Part shown: positions 1-10,871 of the stretch, in pieces
Layout of the letters: every line of letters starts with the position of its first letter
How positions within the stretch are numbered: the first letter of the stretch is position 1
Source of the DNA: Bursaphelenchus xylophilus
Lineage: Eukaryota > Nematoda > Chromadorea > Rhabditida > Aphelenchoididae
DNA length: 64,000 nt
Direction of reading: 5' to 3'
Assembly (NCBI GenBank): GCA_904066235.2
Contig: CAJFCV020000006.1
Span: 12,152,001 to 12,216,000, forward strand
Program-made: the position numbers and the translations under genes
Notes under the pieces: generated by a model
Told to the model about the DNA's origin: nothing
Seen by the model: only the letters and a program-made list of their open reading frames with translations
Databases searched by the model: none

Positions 1-690
1 ACAAAAATTTCACCGCTTTTTCCCCAAAATTTCTAAAATTTGCCCAATTTTTGCCTAAAAATCTCATTTTAGGGCAAAATAAGGCAAAAGCTACCGTAAT
101 CCGGAAATTCAAAGATATAAAAATGATTGTAAAATGTCCTACGAGGATTGCCGATAAAAATTTCACCGATTTTTTCCCCGAAATTTTAAAAATTTCCCCA
201 ATTTTTGTCAAAAAATCTCAATTTAAGGCAAAATAAGACTAAAATTACAGTAACCTACATATCCAAAGGTATAAAAATATCTTTGAAATGTTCTGCAAGG
301 ATTTTAGACATAAATTTCATCGATTTTTTCCCCGAAATTTCAAAAATTTCCCCAATTTTTGCCAAAAAATCTCGTTTTAGGGCAAAAAAGGCAAAAGCTA
401 CCGTAATCCGGAAATCCAAAGATACAAAAATGACTGTAAAAGACCGTACGAGGATTGCCGACAATAATTTCACCGATTTTTCCCCGAAATTTCAAAAAAA
501 TCCCCAATTTTTGCCTAAAAATCCCATTTTAGGGCAAAATAAGGCAAAAGCTACCGTAATCCGGAAATCCAAAGGTATAAAAATAACTTTAAAATGTTCT
601 ACGAGGATTTTAGACAAAAATTTCACCGCTTTTCCGCCGAAATTTCAAAAATTTCCCCGATTTTTGCAAAAAAAATTAAAGTCAAAATAA
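1..690. repeat. Tandem ~154-bp satellite, alternating A/B units
   Basis: The block consists of head-to-tail units of about 152-155 bp. The anchor GAGGATT... recurs at about 143, 297, 451 and 603. Units alternate between two types: one carries GATTGCCGA(T/C), the other GATTTTAGAC, giving a dimeric period near 308 bp. The array runs off the left edge of the window, so its total size is unknown. Because the unit is close to a multiple of three, it creates a long open frame of low-complexity protein that I do not regard as a gene. The right end abuts the intron side of the exon at 719-904. Confidence 0.85.
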
Positions 691-718
691 AAATTTCTTA
701 CAGTATCCCTTCACTCAC

Positions 719-904
719 CTTAATTCCCACATTCCCACCACAATAGAAGAAGCGTTTCATCGTGCGCTCCTCGCTTCTGTTGAACCTGAATTCCGGGTGT
801 TTGTGCATTTTGAAGGGGCTGGCTTCGGAAGTGGTCGAGTCCTCGGAGCAGTTTGTAGTCTCAGTCAACGTGTCCGTCTCGTATTTTAGGGCATCAGTCG
901 ACAT
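719..904 (-). CDS. First exon of an unidentified gene (partial)
   Basis: Reading leftwards, an ATG at 904 (or 913, three codons earlier in frame) opens an exon of about 62 codons. It ends in a good donor, AAG|GTGAGTGA, at 719/718. The peptide is Ser/Thr/Glu-rich at first (MSTDALKYETDTLTETTN...) and then basic, ending near MKRFFYCGGNVGIK. No later exon is visible because the intron enters the satellite and leaves the window. I do not recognise the family. Base composition (about 47% GC) is well above the flanks, which supports coding. It could also be an internal exon, since no promoter is evident. Confidence 0.45.
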
Positions 905-1689
905 TTTCTGCAACGATTTTGGGTCGATTTGGAGGGGAATTTGGGGGAAATATCGGAAAAATATATTATTTTAGGTGAGAAATGGTGAAAAAACGCGAAG
1001 AATGGGGGAAATGGACAAGTTAATGGGTTGGAAATAGTTTAGAAATTGTTTAAAATACTGGAAATTATCTAGAATTCCAGAAAAAAGTGGTTTTGAACAG
1101 TTTGGAAAAAATTTTTTGGTCCCGCCACGAAAACTTGAAGAGTCTCCAATTCACTTCAAAATGGGCTCAAATGAATACCAAAGCCTCGAAAAAGTGTTAT
1201 AAAAAATTTCAGCGATTTTTCACATGTTTAAATACGAAAAAACGCAGTTTTTCCCATTATATTATCCATGATAAATTTTCGCTTTTTTTGGCAGAAACTT
1301 GTCAAAAATCTCTATTTTTGAGCCTCTGCATAACAAACAGCGACAAACGGCAATTCATTTTTGATGACAAGACCTTTTTCCCTCAAGATTCATATTCGAA
1401 TCCGGCCGAAAATGTAAAACAACACCGCAAAACGGCCGAAAAGATTAGCGGCTTGTACATATGAGGACACGGAGGCCCTTTGAACACCGGCAAACGTCCT
1501 GAACACCCGCGCCAGCCCGGCGTTTGGGGGCTAATCCGCTTTTGCCCCGAGGCCATTACCTCAGAATCGTCTGCCAATCCATTATTGGATGAACAACGCA
1601 TGTAAACGCCCTTTACAACATGATTACGACTTAATTCCTGACGGTTTTCGCCATTTCCCAACGACTCGCCCCTTTTCGTATTACATTAA
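905..1689. other. Gene-free interval upstream of the 719-904 exon
   Basis: I see no supportable gene. Near 1,115-1,135 is a copy of the dispersed string GTCCC(A/G)CCACGAAAACTTGAA that recurs at about 9,979, 10,110 and 17,078. The part from about 1,470 to 1,570 is more GC-rich than its surroundings but has no convincing frame. It could include the promoter of the leftward gene. Confidence 0.5.
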
Positions 1690-2930
1690 TTAATCATGCA
1701 CCGTGCAGCGGGGGGATGATGACACTGCACCGTGCGGAGAGGCGAAACAAGAGGGATTTGGGAATTGCACAGTGCGAAAGCGAGGAAATTTCAGTTTGCG
1801 ACAAAGAAAATTCGACTGCACTGTGCGGTCGGAAGCGACAACGCAGTTGAGATTTGCACAGTGCGGGCGCGACAAACATTTTGCTGCACAGTGCAGACAT
1901 ATTTTTTCGCTTTTTGCACGGTGCGGATTCCGCGACAGGCATTTTCGATAAAGAAAAATTGACTGCACTGTGCGGTCAGAAGCGACAACGCAATCGGAAC
2001 TTGCACAGTGCGGGTTCCGCGACAAGCACTTTTTTGCACAGTGCAGACCTATATTTTTGCTTTTGCACGGTGCAGTGGGGGGAAGATGACACTGCACCGT
2101 GCGGAGAGGCGAAACAACAGGGATTTGGGAATTGCACAGTGCGAAAGCGAGGAAATTTCAGTTTGCGACAAAGAAAATTCGACTGCACTGTGCGGTCGGA
2201 AGCGACAACGCAATTGATATTTGCACAGTGCAGATTCCGCGACAAGCACTTTTTCTGCACAGTGCAGACATATTTTTTCGCTTTTTGCACGGTGCAGTTC
2301 GCAAAAGTATTTTTTTTGCACGGTGCAGATTCCGCGACAAACATTTTGCTGCACAGTGCGGACATATTTTTTTGCTTTTTGCACGGTGCGGATTCCGCGA
2401 CAAGCACTTTTTCTGCACGGTGCATTCATACTTTTTTTTTCCAATTTGCACAGTGCGCATTCCGCGACAAGCACTTTTCCTGCACAGTGCAGTGATATTT
2501 TTTTTTGAATTCTGCACGGTGCAGTTCGCAAAAATACTCTTTTTGCACAGTGCGGATTCTGCGACAAGCACTTGTTTGCACAGTGCAGTCAAGTTTTTTT
2601 TTTCAATTCTGCACGGTGCAGTCAGCAAAAATAATTGGGATTTGCACAGTGCGGATTCGGCGACAACCTTTGCAAATATGTCCGCACAGTGCAGACATAT
2701 TTTTTTTGCTTTTTGCACGGTGCAATTCGCAAAAATTTCCGCGACAAGTCCGCTGCACAGTGCAGCCATGTCGCAAAAATCATTTTTTTTTGCACGGTGC
2801 GGATTCCGCGACAAGCACTTTTTCTGCACAGTGCAGGCAAAGTCTTTTTTAATTCTGAACGGTGCAGTTCTCAAAAACAATCTGTGTGCACGGTGCGACA
2901 GTGCGAGCGCTAAAAATACTCGAGAAACCC
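1690..2930. repeat. Dense array of TGCACNGTGC(A) palindromes
   Basis: An imperfect 10-11 bp palindrome, TGCAC-N-GTGC(A/G), recurs every 25-50 bp for about 1.2 kb. The central base varies (CACAGTG, CACTGTG, CACGGTG, CACCGTG). Spacers are also related to one another: ATTCCGCGACAAGCACTTTT, CAGACATATTTTTT and CAGTTCGCAAAAATA recur. One ~390-bp segment (about 1,700-1,965) is repeated at about 2,075-2,300. Open frames read as Cys/His-rich peptides in every phase on both strands, an artefact of the repeat. The same palindrome is scattered through the rest of the window. Confidence 0.9.
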
Positions 2931-3293
2931 CTCAAAATCTCGGCATAAAAGATAATGTGCTGGGCAAATGGGGGAATTTGGAGTGTGTGAGAACTCGGGA
3001 CGAGACAAACCACGTAAATTGCGTTTTGAAGCCGCAAAAACTGTAATTTTAAATGAGCAAAACACATGATTCCGGAGAAATCTCAAATAAAAAAGGAGGA
3101 AATTTTTAAAAGATGAAAAATCCGGGGGAAATTTTCGTCTCGACAATCTGCACAGTGCGTTTTTTATTTAAAAAAAAATCCGCACAGTGCAGTTCAATCC
3201 TGAATTTTTGCACCGTGCATGCAATAAAATTGAAAATTTTGCATTGTGTGGATTGAAAAAATAATTTTTGGTGGGTGATATCCGATAGTAGAG

Positions 3294-4170
3294 TACAGGG
3301 TGGTTCAGCCGAAGCTTCCATCATTATTTCAATTATTTCTCCGCCAATAATGCACCAACTTTTATAAAATTTATATCAAATTGAAGCTGAGGTTCCCCAT
3401 TTTTCGTCCACAAAATATGACAGGCTTAAGTTCATAGAGGCTCCCGTACTGATCCTTGACATTTTCATTCCAAATTTTGGAGCCCGAAATCGGTGAAACT
3501 TGGAAAATTTTTGCAATGATTTTCAATTGAGTTTCTCGGACTTTGAAAATTTTTGGATTTCCGGCAAAGACAGGGTAGCCAAATTCGATGAAATTTTTAA
3601 AAAAGGAAAGGTTCACAGAAGTACCAAGTGCCAAACAAGCATATTTCAATCCGGCTAGGTACCAAGTCGAACGAATGAAAACGAAAGCTCTTTTCTCGGG
3701 GGCCTTAAAAGTTGTTATTTATCTTCAGGGTGGATGTCGTGATCCCCGTAGACAGGTTCGCCCATTGATCGTATTTTTTTTTAATTTCGATTAACGAAGC
3801 CTATTAACCCAGAACACAAGAGCAATGCCATGAAGATTAATTAGGAGTATTCCGTTGACTGCCGTCGATTTTTTCAGCTACTTCTAAATGTCTTATTTAG
3901 CCAAAGACTCGAATATCTTCCAAGCACGAGAACTTAACTGAAAATCATTGCAAAAATTTTCCAAGTTTCACCGATTTCGGGCTCCAAAATTTGGAATGAA
4001 AATGTCAAGGATCAGTACGGGAGCCTCCATGAACTTAGGCCTGTCATATTTCGTGGACGAAAAATGGGGAGCCTCAGCTTCAATTTGATATAAATTTTAT
4101 AAAAATTGGTGCATTATTGGCGGAGAAATAATTGAAATAAGGATGGAAGCTTCGGCTGAACCACCCTGTA
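3294..4170. mobile_element. Hairpin MITE with ~235-bp terminal inverted repeats
   Basis: The left end TACAGGGTGGTTCAGCCGAA and the right end TTCGGCTGAACCACCCTGTA are reverse complements. Complementarity continues with few mismatches for about 235 bp on each side (about 3,296-3,530 and 3,935-4,168). The ends can be read as CAGGGTGG...CCACCCTG flanked by TA, the target preference of Tc1/mariner transposases. The centre has no transposase frame, so this is a non-autonomous element. Confidence 0.8.
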
Positions 4171-5290
4171 CTTGAAAAACAACAATTTAAAAAATTTTTA
4201 CTAAAATTCATTTTGCACGGTGCAATCGGAAGCAATCTTTTTTCTGCACTGTGCGTTGGAAAGAATGGTAATTTCTGCACTGTGCAGTAGAAAAATTAAT
4301 GCTCTAGGGCGCCTTAGAAGTAGTTAGGAACATGTTTCAAAAATCCAGCAAAAAATTTAACCGAAATTTTCATCGCACAGTGCAATCAAAAGCTATGTTT
4401 TTTCTGCACTGTGCGTTAAAAATAAATTTAAATTTCCGCACCGTGCATTGACAAAAACTCGTTATGATAATGATAAGCGATAAAAATGGCCATTTCAAGT
4501 TCCTCTGGCATTTGTTACAAAGCAGTTTTCCCTCAAAAACCCCTTGAAATTTGCGAAAATTCCCCACGCCCCGCTCTCAAACTCCGAAACGACCAAACAA
4601 CAGCGTCTTCCACACACGCGAAAATACTGCCATAATCCGAGAACGACATTGACGCGGAGATTTCACGTTATCCCCGTAATATTGCCTTGGGCCCATGATG
4701 CCCTTAGGCAGTTTGCCGCACTCCGAAAACAATCCGCATTAGACTGGAACAAAAATATTTGGAGTGCGGGGGACAAAGACGATCGCACTTTGCAATTACA
4801 AACCATCCGGCTTCAAGCTCCGAACAACAATTTTCACTGCACAGTGCGGGAAATTGTCAAAAAATTACTCAAAAATTGATGTAAATGTAAGTGTAATATG
4901 TAAAATGTAGTGTGTAGAAGTGACTATAGCAAGTGTCAGCAAGTGTGTAAACCGTTAAAATTCAAGAAATGTAGGATGGATTGCACTGTGCCGACGAAAA
5001 ACGCGAATTTGTTGAACTGCACAGTGCAGTCAATAAGAAAGTTGTTTTCGTTTCAATTTTATGACGGATGGGCTTCGAAAAGTCAGACAGCGGCATCCCC
5101 GAGGACCGTTTAATATACCATACATCAATTTTTGAAGATCACATAGCACAGGGCACAGTAAAAAATTATTTTTTAAACTGCACTGTGAAGCAAAAAAATG
5201 ATGAGAATTGCTAATATAAGTGGATTTTGTTAGGTAAAATAGCAATAGTAGGATGGAGACATCTCAAATAGCCTACGGGAAAATATTCCG
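4171..5290. other. Gene-free interval with scattered TGCAC palindromes
   Basis: Copies of TGCAC-N-GTGC occur near 4,213, 4,246, 4,276, 4,375, 4,405, 4,438, 4,838, 4,982, 5,018 and 5,178. An open frame at 4,544-4,879 (+) has no recognisable domain and ends in the palindrome; I do not call it a gene. Confidence 0.5.
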
Positions 5291-5294
5291 CAAA

Positions 5295-6453
5295 AAAATT
5301 TTATCGCACTGTGCGGTTTTTTCGAAAATTTTAAAATCGCACTGTGCAGTAAATAAAAAATGTTTTGGGTATTTTGAATAAAAATAAACGCAAGTAAAAT
5401 ACGGAAAAATTCCTCATATGTCCTGAGGGCATCAATTTTGTAAAAATTTTTATCGCACTGTGCGGTTTTTTTCGAAAATTTTAAAATCGCACTGTGCAGT
5501 AAACAAAGCCAACCGAACTAGATTTCGAAGCCGGGGAAAGATTCCACATACTCCATGAACTATTTAGAGGAAAAATTGGAGAAAATAAGTACCATACGTT
5601 TCGAGAATATCCGGGATTACGGTCATTTTTGTAGATTTTTGGGCGGTTTCGTTGCGCCACTTTCCAAAATGACGACTGAGCCAAAGCTTGAAGCCGGAAA
5701 TCCATTTAGCATATCCCATGAAGTATTTGGAGGAAAAATGGAGAAGATGAAGACAGTACTTTGTTGAGAAAACAAAGTTTACACGCGAAGAAAACTAAAA
5801 AAATTAGCCCAATCGGCAAATTTTTTTTTATTTGACGGGATAATACCCTCCATTGAATTGTGTTGGGTAAATTCTCAATACTAGGATCGAAACAGCTTAC
5901 ATTGCCTATAGGCTAATATTTTGCAATCAAATTTTGTCGCACTGTGCGGTTTTCTCAAAAATTTTTAAATCGCACTGTGCAGTAAATAAAAAGTGTTTTT
6001 GGGATTTTTAATACAACTAAATGCAATTGAAATATGTAAAAATCCCTTACATGTCTTGAGGGCATCAATTTTGTAAACATTTTTTATCGCACTGTGCGGT
6101 TTTTTCGAAAATTTTAAAATCGCACTGTGCAGTAAATAAAAAATGTTTTTGGGATTTTTAATACAACTAAATGCAATTGAAATATGTAAAAATCCCTTAC
6201 ATGGCCTGAGGGCATCAAATTTGAAGACATTTTCGCATTGTGCGTTTTTTCAAAAATTTTAAAATCGCACTGTGCAGTAAATAAAAAATTTTTTGGTATT
6301 TTGAATAAAACTAAATGCAAATAAAACACGGAAAAATTCCGCATACGTTCTTAGGGCATCAATTTTGAAAACATTTTTCATCGCACTGTGCGTTTTTTCA
6401 AAAATTTTAAAATCGCACTGTGCAGTAAATAAAAAAATTTTTTTTGGGATTTA
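5295..6453. repeat. Tandem ~148-bp repeat array, left part
   Basis: The unit contains two TGCAC-type palindromes (CGCACTGTGCG...AAAATCGCACTGTGCAGTAAATAAAAA) followed by TGTTTTGGGTATTTTGAATA and CCTGAGGGCATCAATTTTGT. Unit starts fall near 5,305, 5,455, 5,938, 6,088, 6,235 and 6,382, giving a spacing of 147-150 bp. An unrelated ~330-bp stretch interrupts the series between about 5,500 and 5,930. The array resumes at 7,653 beyond the mariner element, showing that the transposon landed inside a pre-existing array. Confidence 0.85.
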
Positions 6454-7650
6454 TTAGGTCTAGAAGTATGACTCCGCCGTTTTTTTGTTTTGCACTTTTT
6501 TACAGGTTGCAGCAATGTTTAAAAATTTCTTTTAAGATCCCCTGAAAGAGCTTTCAAAACGCTATCTATTGATATATTTTTTGGATAGTAGGGCTTGACA
6601 TAGCGGTTTTTATGAAGCTTCAAAGATGACCAACTTCGTCCCTGGAAAATCGTCATTTGCGGGAAATTTTACCCTGCACGTGTAACGCGAGGGAAAACGT
6701 TTTTAATGCATCAATTGCTTAGAGAAGCTTACGTTAGTTGTGCTTAGTTAGAAAAAATCCGTGGGGAACGGGTTTAACGGTTCTAGCCCCGTGATTTTCA
6801 AACCCATCTAAAAAAATTGAAGATTGAGATTACTGGATACAAAGCGATGCCCATACACAAAAAAAGTTGGCCGTGGTGCTCGAAGTGCCACAGAAAGGAG
6901 TTTCACTCAGTTTGCAACGAATTGAAAAGATCCAGAGAGAACGGACTTGGGTGTCTTATGGAATGACCTACAACAATATAGAGAACTTGCGAAATTTTGA
7001 TAGGCAGACCAAAAGGAAGCTATTTTTGCATCGTTTTATGACCACAGACGAAAAACCCAGCGATTTTGAGAACCCGAAGCGCATGCGACTGCATAGTCTA
7101 ACATTACCGGTAAGAAAGCATTGCGCTGTATATGATCACATAAACAAGTTGTTCTTCACTGTAAGCTCTTGAAACCTGGTAAAACGGTTATTGGCCTCCG
7201 TTGACACCAGTGGCTGATGCAATTGAACGGAGAGATATGACCAAAGCGGGCGGAATGACCAATTTTTATTTTGCTGCATGATCACGCTAGAACCCATGTT
7301 GAAAAACTGGTCAAGGACACCCCAGAACAGCTAGGATGGGAGGCCCTACCTCACCCGCTATACTCTACGGACAACGAGCTTTCAGATAAGCACTTATTTC
7401 CACCGATAGCACACGACCTGAGGCAGCAGCGCTTCGCTAAACACAATGATGCCAAAAATTAGGTTGATATTTGGATGGCTTCAAAACAGCCAAAAAAATT
7501 TTTTGGTGGATTGAAAAGTTGACCAAATTACGGAAACACCTCGTAATTAATAGTAGAATATAAAACTGGATGAAGTTTAGGGTAAAAATTTTTTGCTATG
7601 ATCAAAACAGTCAGCAGAAAAAAACGGCGGAGTCATACTTCTAAACCTAA
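6454..7650 (+). mobile_element. Mariner-family transposon, inactive
   Basis: Terminal inverted repeats TTAGGTCTAGAAGTATGACT and its near-perfect complement ending ...CTAAACCTAA bound a 1,197-bp element flanked by the TA duplication typical of mariner. It is inserted in the ~148-bp tandem array: flanking units join cleanly when the element is removed. The internal sequence contains the transposase relic listed separately. Confidence 0.92.
6850..7560 (+). pseudogene. Degenerate mariner transposase
   Basis: Fragments in different frames match the mariner D,D34D transposase. Around 7,010-7,080 there is FLHRFMTTDEKPSDFENPKR, corresponding to the first catalytic Asp block. Around 7,270-7,460 there is LLHDHARTHVEKLV followed by LGWEALPHPLYSTDNELSDKHLF, corresponding to the second and third catalytic blocks. 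In the latter the usual PDLAPSDYHLF appears as TDNELSDKHLF. Frame changes and stops (for example TAG after DAKN) show it cannot encode an active enzyme. The N-terminal helix-turn-helix part is barely recognisable. Confidence 0.85.
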
Positions 7651-7652
7651 TA

Positions 7653-8078
7653 GAACAAAAATAAACGCAAGTAAAATACGAAAAAATCCCTCATATGTCC
7701 TGAGGGCATCAATTTTGTAAACATTTATTATCGCACTGTGCGTTTTTTCAAAAATTTTAAAATCGCACTGTGCAGTAAATAAAAAGTGTTTTTGGGATTT
7801 TTAATACAACTAAATGCAAATGAAATATGTAAAAATCCCTTACATGTCCCGGGGGCATCAATTTTGTACATATTTTTTATCGCACTGTGCGTTTTTTTCA
7901 AAAATTTTAAAATCGCACTGTGCAGTAAATAAAAAGTGTTTTTGGTATTTTGAATAAAAATGAAGGCAAGTAAAATACGAAAAAATCCCTCATACTCCCT
8001 GAGGGCATCAATTTTGTTCACATTTTTTATCGCACTGTGCGTTTTCTCAAAAATTTTAAAATCGCAACGTGCATTGAA
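7653..8078. repeat. Tandem ~148-bp repeat array, right part
   Basis: This continues the array broken by the mariner. Units start near 7,734, 7,880 and 8,032 with the same order of two TGCAC-type palindromes, a TTTTTGGGATTTTTAATACAAC segment and the GAGGGCATCAATTTTG tail. Confidence 0.85.
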
Positions 8079-9880
8079 AAATTTTGATTTTTGTGAAAAC
8101 TAAGTAAAAATAGAGAAAATTAAAATACCTACGGCCATTTTCAGCTGTTCAAAATCGGCCAGACATCCAGCCGAAACGCGGCCCTAATGAGAATTCAGTC
8201 AAACTTTAGTTCAAAAATTAAAGCCCTAGGGTCGAATTACGCGTGCTCGGATGGGTTCCGCACGTCTCATTAAAAGCGCGTGTCGGCCCAATTCCGCCGC
8301 CCAACTGAATGGGGGAGAAATTAGGGCCACAGGGAACAAGATTCCTTTCTTCTTTGCTTTATGAAACCCACGCCCCGCCAATTAATTGACGCAAACGAGC
8401 GGGGGTTGCGGGTTTCGAATCGAGTATTTATAGAGGCGTTTTCGAACTCCAATGTGTTCCGCGAACATCAACAACATGTCGAAAATGCAACAATATTAAA
8501 TATTTTGGGAAATGGGGAAAAATATTTGGCCAAAAATTTTTGCACCGTGCGCAAATTTGAAGACGCCAAAAGTCACAGAATATAGAAGATTTACGAAAAA
8601 AAGTGTTCGTAGTATGTTTACTATGTCATCAAATCGTCAAAAAAATAAAACACATGCGATTCCGACCGTCTTTCACCTTATTAGAGGCGTATTTACATCT
8701 TGCACTGTGCGAGGACCGGGAAGCCCGACAAGGCGGGCGTCTGGCGAAAGTACGCCAACCATGTATTATGCATGAACAAAGAAAGTCATAAACTCTTGGA
8801 GCGACTAAAGTACGACCTGCGGTGAGGTCACGCCATCTCGTTACGGGCGTTTTGGCCATTTGCACGGTGCGAAGGGCATTTTCCACCCCATCGCACAGTG
8901 CAACGAAACATGTGACGCAAAAAATCTTGGAACCAGCGGCGGAGGTTTGTCGGGAAGTGTTCAAACCCACTGTTTCCGACATGAAATTGAGTAGGAGTTA
9001 TGATTTTGGGGCAACGCACTGTGCAGATGAGGAAATTTTATTAAAAAAATTTTTGCACTGTGCAATAAAAATTTTGGTATTTTTACCTCCGTTATCGGTT
9101 AGAATATAGTTAAAAATGAATGTAAATATTTGTAATTATCATAGTACTACATGGTAAAACCCATAGCAAAATTTTTTTTTTCACTGCACAGTGCAAAAAT
9201 TGGTTCAAATTTAGATTCAATTTCTCCGCACCGTGCAGGAAAAATAAAAACGCGCGCACAGTGCAGCGATTCGCCTGAAGCGACAAAAAAATGTTTCTGC
9301 GACACAACTAGCGACAAGATGAAAAGCTCAGTCGAGTGCACCGTGCAAATTATCCAAATCTTTTCGCACTGCGCGAAGAATTTGAATTTCTGCACTGTGC
9401 AGTCATTTTGCGAACAAAGCCGCAAATTCGGGTGTAAAATACAACCAAATTTAGTCATGTACGATCCATTCTGTAGTCTAAGCCCCAACACGTCCACTAC
9501 GAGCCATTTTTACAAAGAAATGGCTTGTTAGCCCTGCGGGCAAAAGGATGTGAAATTTGATACGAACAAGGAATTTGGTCCGTATGCTCGTGTCTGCATG
9601 AGAAATTGTTCTTTGAGATTGCGGGGATTAGAATGCGACCGAAATTAACGGGAAAACAACAACAATTTGGGTGGGAATGGGAGAGCGTATGGAATCCATG
9701 AGAACCCATAGAAAAAATAATTTTTCTGTACTTTGGGCACAAAATAGATTCAAAATGCACTTTTTACTTTATGGAGAAATTCTCAGACATTGTTTTTTGG
9801 TGGGTTTTCAACATGTGATTGTAGGTGGTATCTACGTATTTGGAAACGGGATTTTTTGAGGATAACGGTAAAAAATAGTA
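8079..9880. other. Gene-free interval rich in TGCAC palindromes
   Basis: No gene is supportable. TGCAC-N-GTGC palindromes occur near 8,541, 8,701, 8,861, 8,891, 9,015, 9,054, 9,184, 9,229, 9,255, 9,337 and 9,391, with a cluster at 9,180-9,400. Several short frames exist on both strands but read through these repeats. Confidence 0.5.
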
Positions 9881-9884
9881 GAGA

Positions 9885-10145
9885 ATGAGGCAAATTGTAA
9901 AAGGCGGATGCCCTAAATAGCTTTTTAACAACCTACAAGGAAGCATTACGTATTTTAAAAAATGATTATTTATTTTTTAGGTCCCACCACGAAAACTTGA
10001 AATCTCCCAAAACTCTAAAATATGTAGCAAATCGTAAAAGGCGAATGCTCTAAGTATTATTTTAACAAACCTGAAATTAGCATAGCGTATTTTAAAAAAT
10101 AATTTTTTGGTCCCACCACGAAAACTTGAAATCTCCCAAAACCCC
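9885..10145. repeat. Two-copy tandem duplication of a ~135-bp unit
   Basis: The segment GGCAAATTGTAAAAGGCGGATGC...GGTCCCACCACGAAAACTTG is followed by a second copy, AGCAAATCGTAAAAGGCGAATGC...GGTCCCACCACGAAAACTTG. Both end in the string that also occurs near 1,116 and 17,078. The next copy would begin just before the interval leading to the BRD8-like gene. Confidence 0.7.
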
Positions 10146-10159
10146 CCAATTCCCAACAA

Positions 10160-10871
10160 AATCGGGTCCGTTCGTCCATAGATGCAGTCGGCAATAAATT
10201 AGAGAACAAATTGCTGAACGTATGAACTACAAATCTTCCCGTCATTCGAACCCCTCAGGGCAAATCCAAATCCCATAAAATCCCCGAGCCCATAAACCCA
10301 AAAAAATATATAATAGGCCATTTGGATGGGAAAACAAGACGATTTGGCGGCCAAATAGTCGGCCGGGGTATCGAAATTCATTTCCATCAACATTTCCGGA
10401 GCGAATTTTCGGGTGTAGAATAACAAAACTCAACGGTAAACAGCGGTAATCTGAGAAATACCATGCACCCGGGTGTCATCAGTCCGTGCGAAAGTCTAAT
10501 TTGGGAGTTGAGACAATAAAATGTCTTTATTTTTGAATTACCGAAGAGTTCTGCTGAAATTTTATAAGAAAATGATCAAAAGCAATATAAATATTGTTCA
10601 AAAAGTGATTACATTCGTGTAATATTAATTTCCCAGACCTCATTACTCCTATTCCCACCAAAAAAATCTTGTTCCCACAGTCAGGCGACATCTCATACGA
10701 AGAATTCAGAAAACCGATAAATTTGTGACATTTCGTCCCAAAAATCAATATTTGGCATTTCGCGCACGCGGCTCGGAAAAATAAATTCGGAAAAGCGCAA
10801 GGCGTATTTTACTTTTCCTCCACGGCATTCTGCCTGATTTTTTCATTGTTTTCAAAGATTGTAATTAGAAC
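10160..10871. other. Interval upstream of the BRD8-like gene
   Basis: On the minus strand, 10,199-10,426 reads as a 75-residue hydrophobic peptide (MAYYIFFWVYGLGDFMGFGF inside). It has no clear splice sites and I do not recognise it; it may be a degraded exon. Upstream of the start codon at 10,872 the sequence TTGTAATTAG|AAC offers a possible trans-splice acceptor three bases before ATG. Confidence 0.35.

Noticed and set aside
205..690. 161-codon open frame in the satellite
   Set aside because: The repeat unit is close to a multiple of three and low in stops. The peptide simply follows the satellite and has no domain.
1690..2930. CRISPR-like array
   Set aside because: Spacers are related to one another and of uneven length, the repeat is a short variable palindrome, and the genome is eukaryotic with introns.
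1690..2930. Site of programmed DNA elimination
   Set aside because: Palindromic elimination motifs are known in some nematodes, but there is no telomere repeat, no break evidence and no match to a known consensus here. Kept only as a thought in the finding.
1694..3046. Many long overlapping open frames encoding Cys/His-rich peptides on both strands
   Set aside because: They arise because the TGCACNGTGC repeat is free of stops in all phases. They lack splice signals, change with repeat variants, and occur equally on both strands.
4544..4879. 111-codon plus-strand frame
   Set aside because: It runs into a TGCAC palindrome and has no family features.
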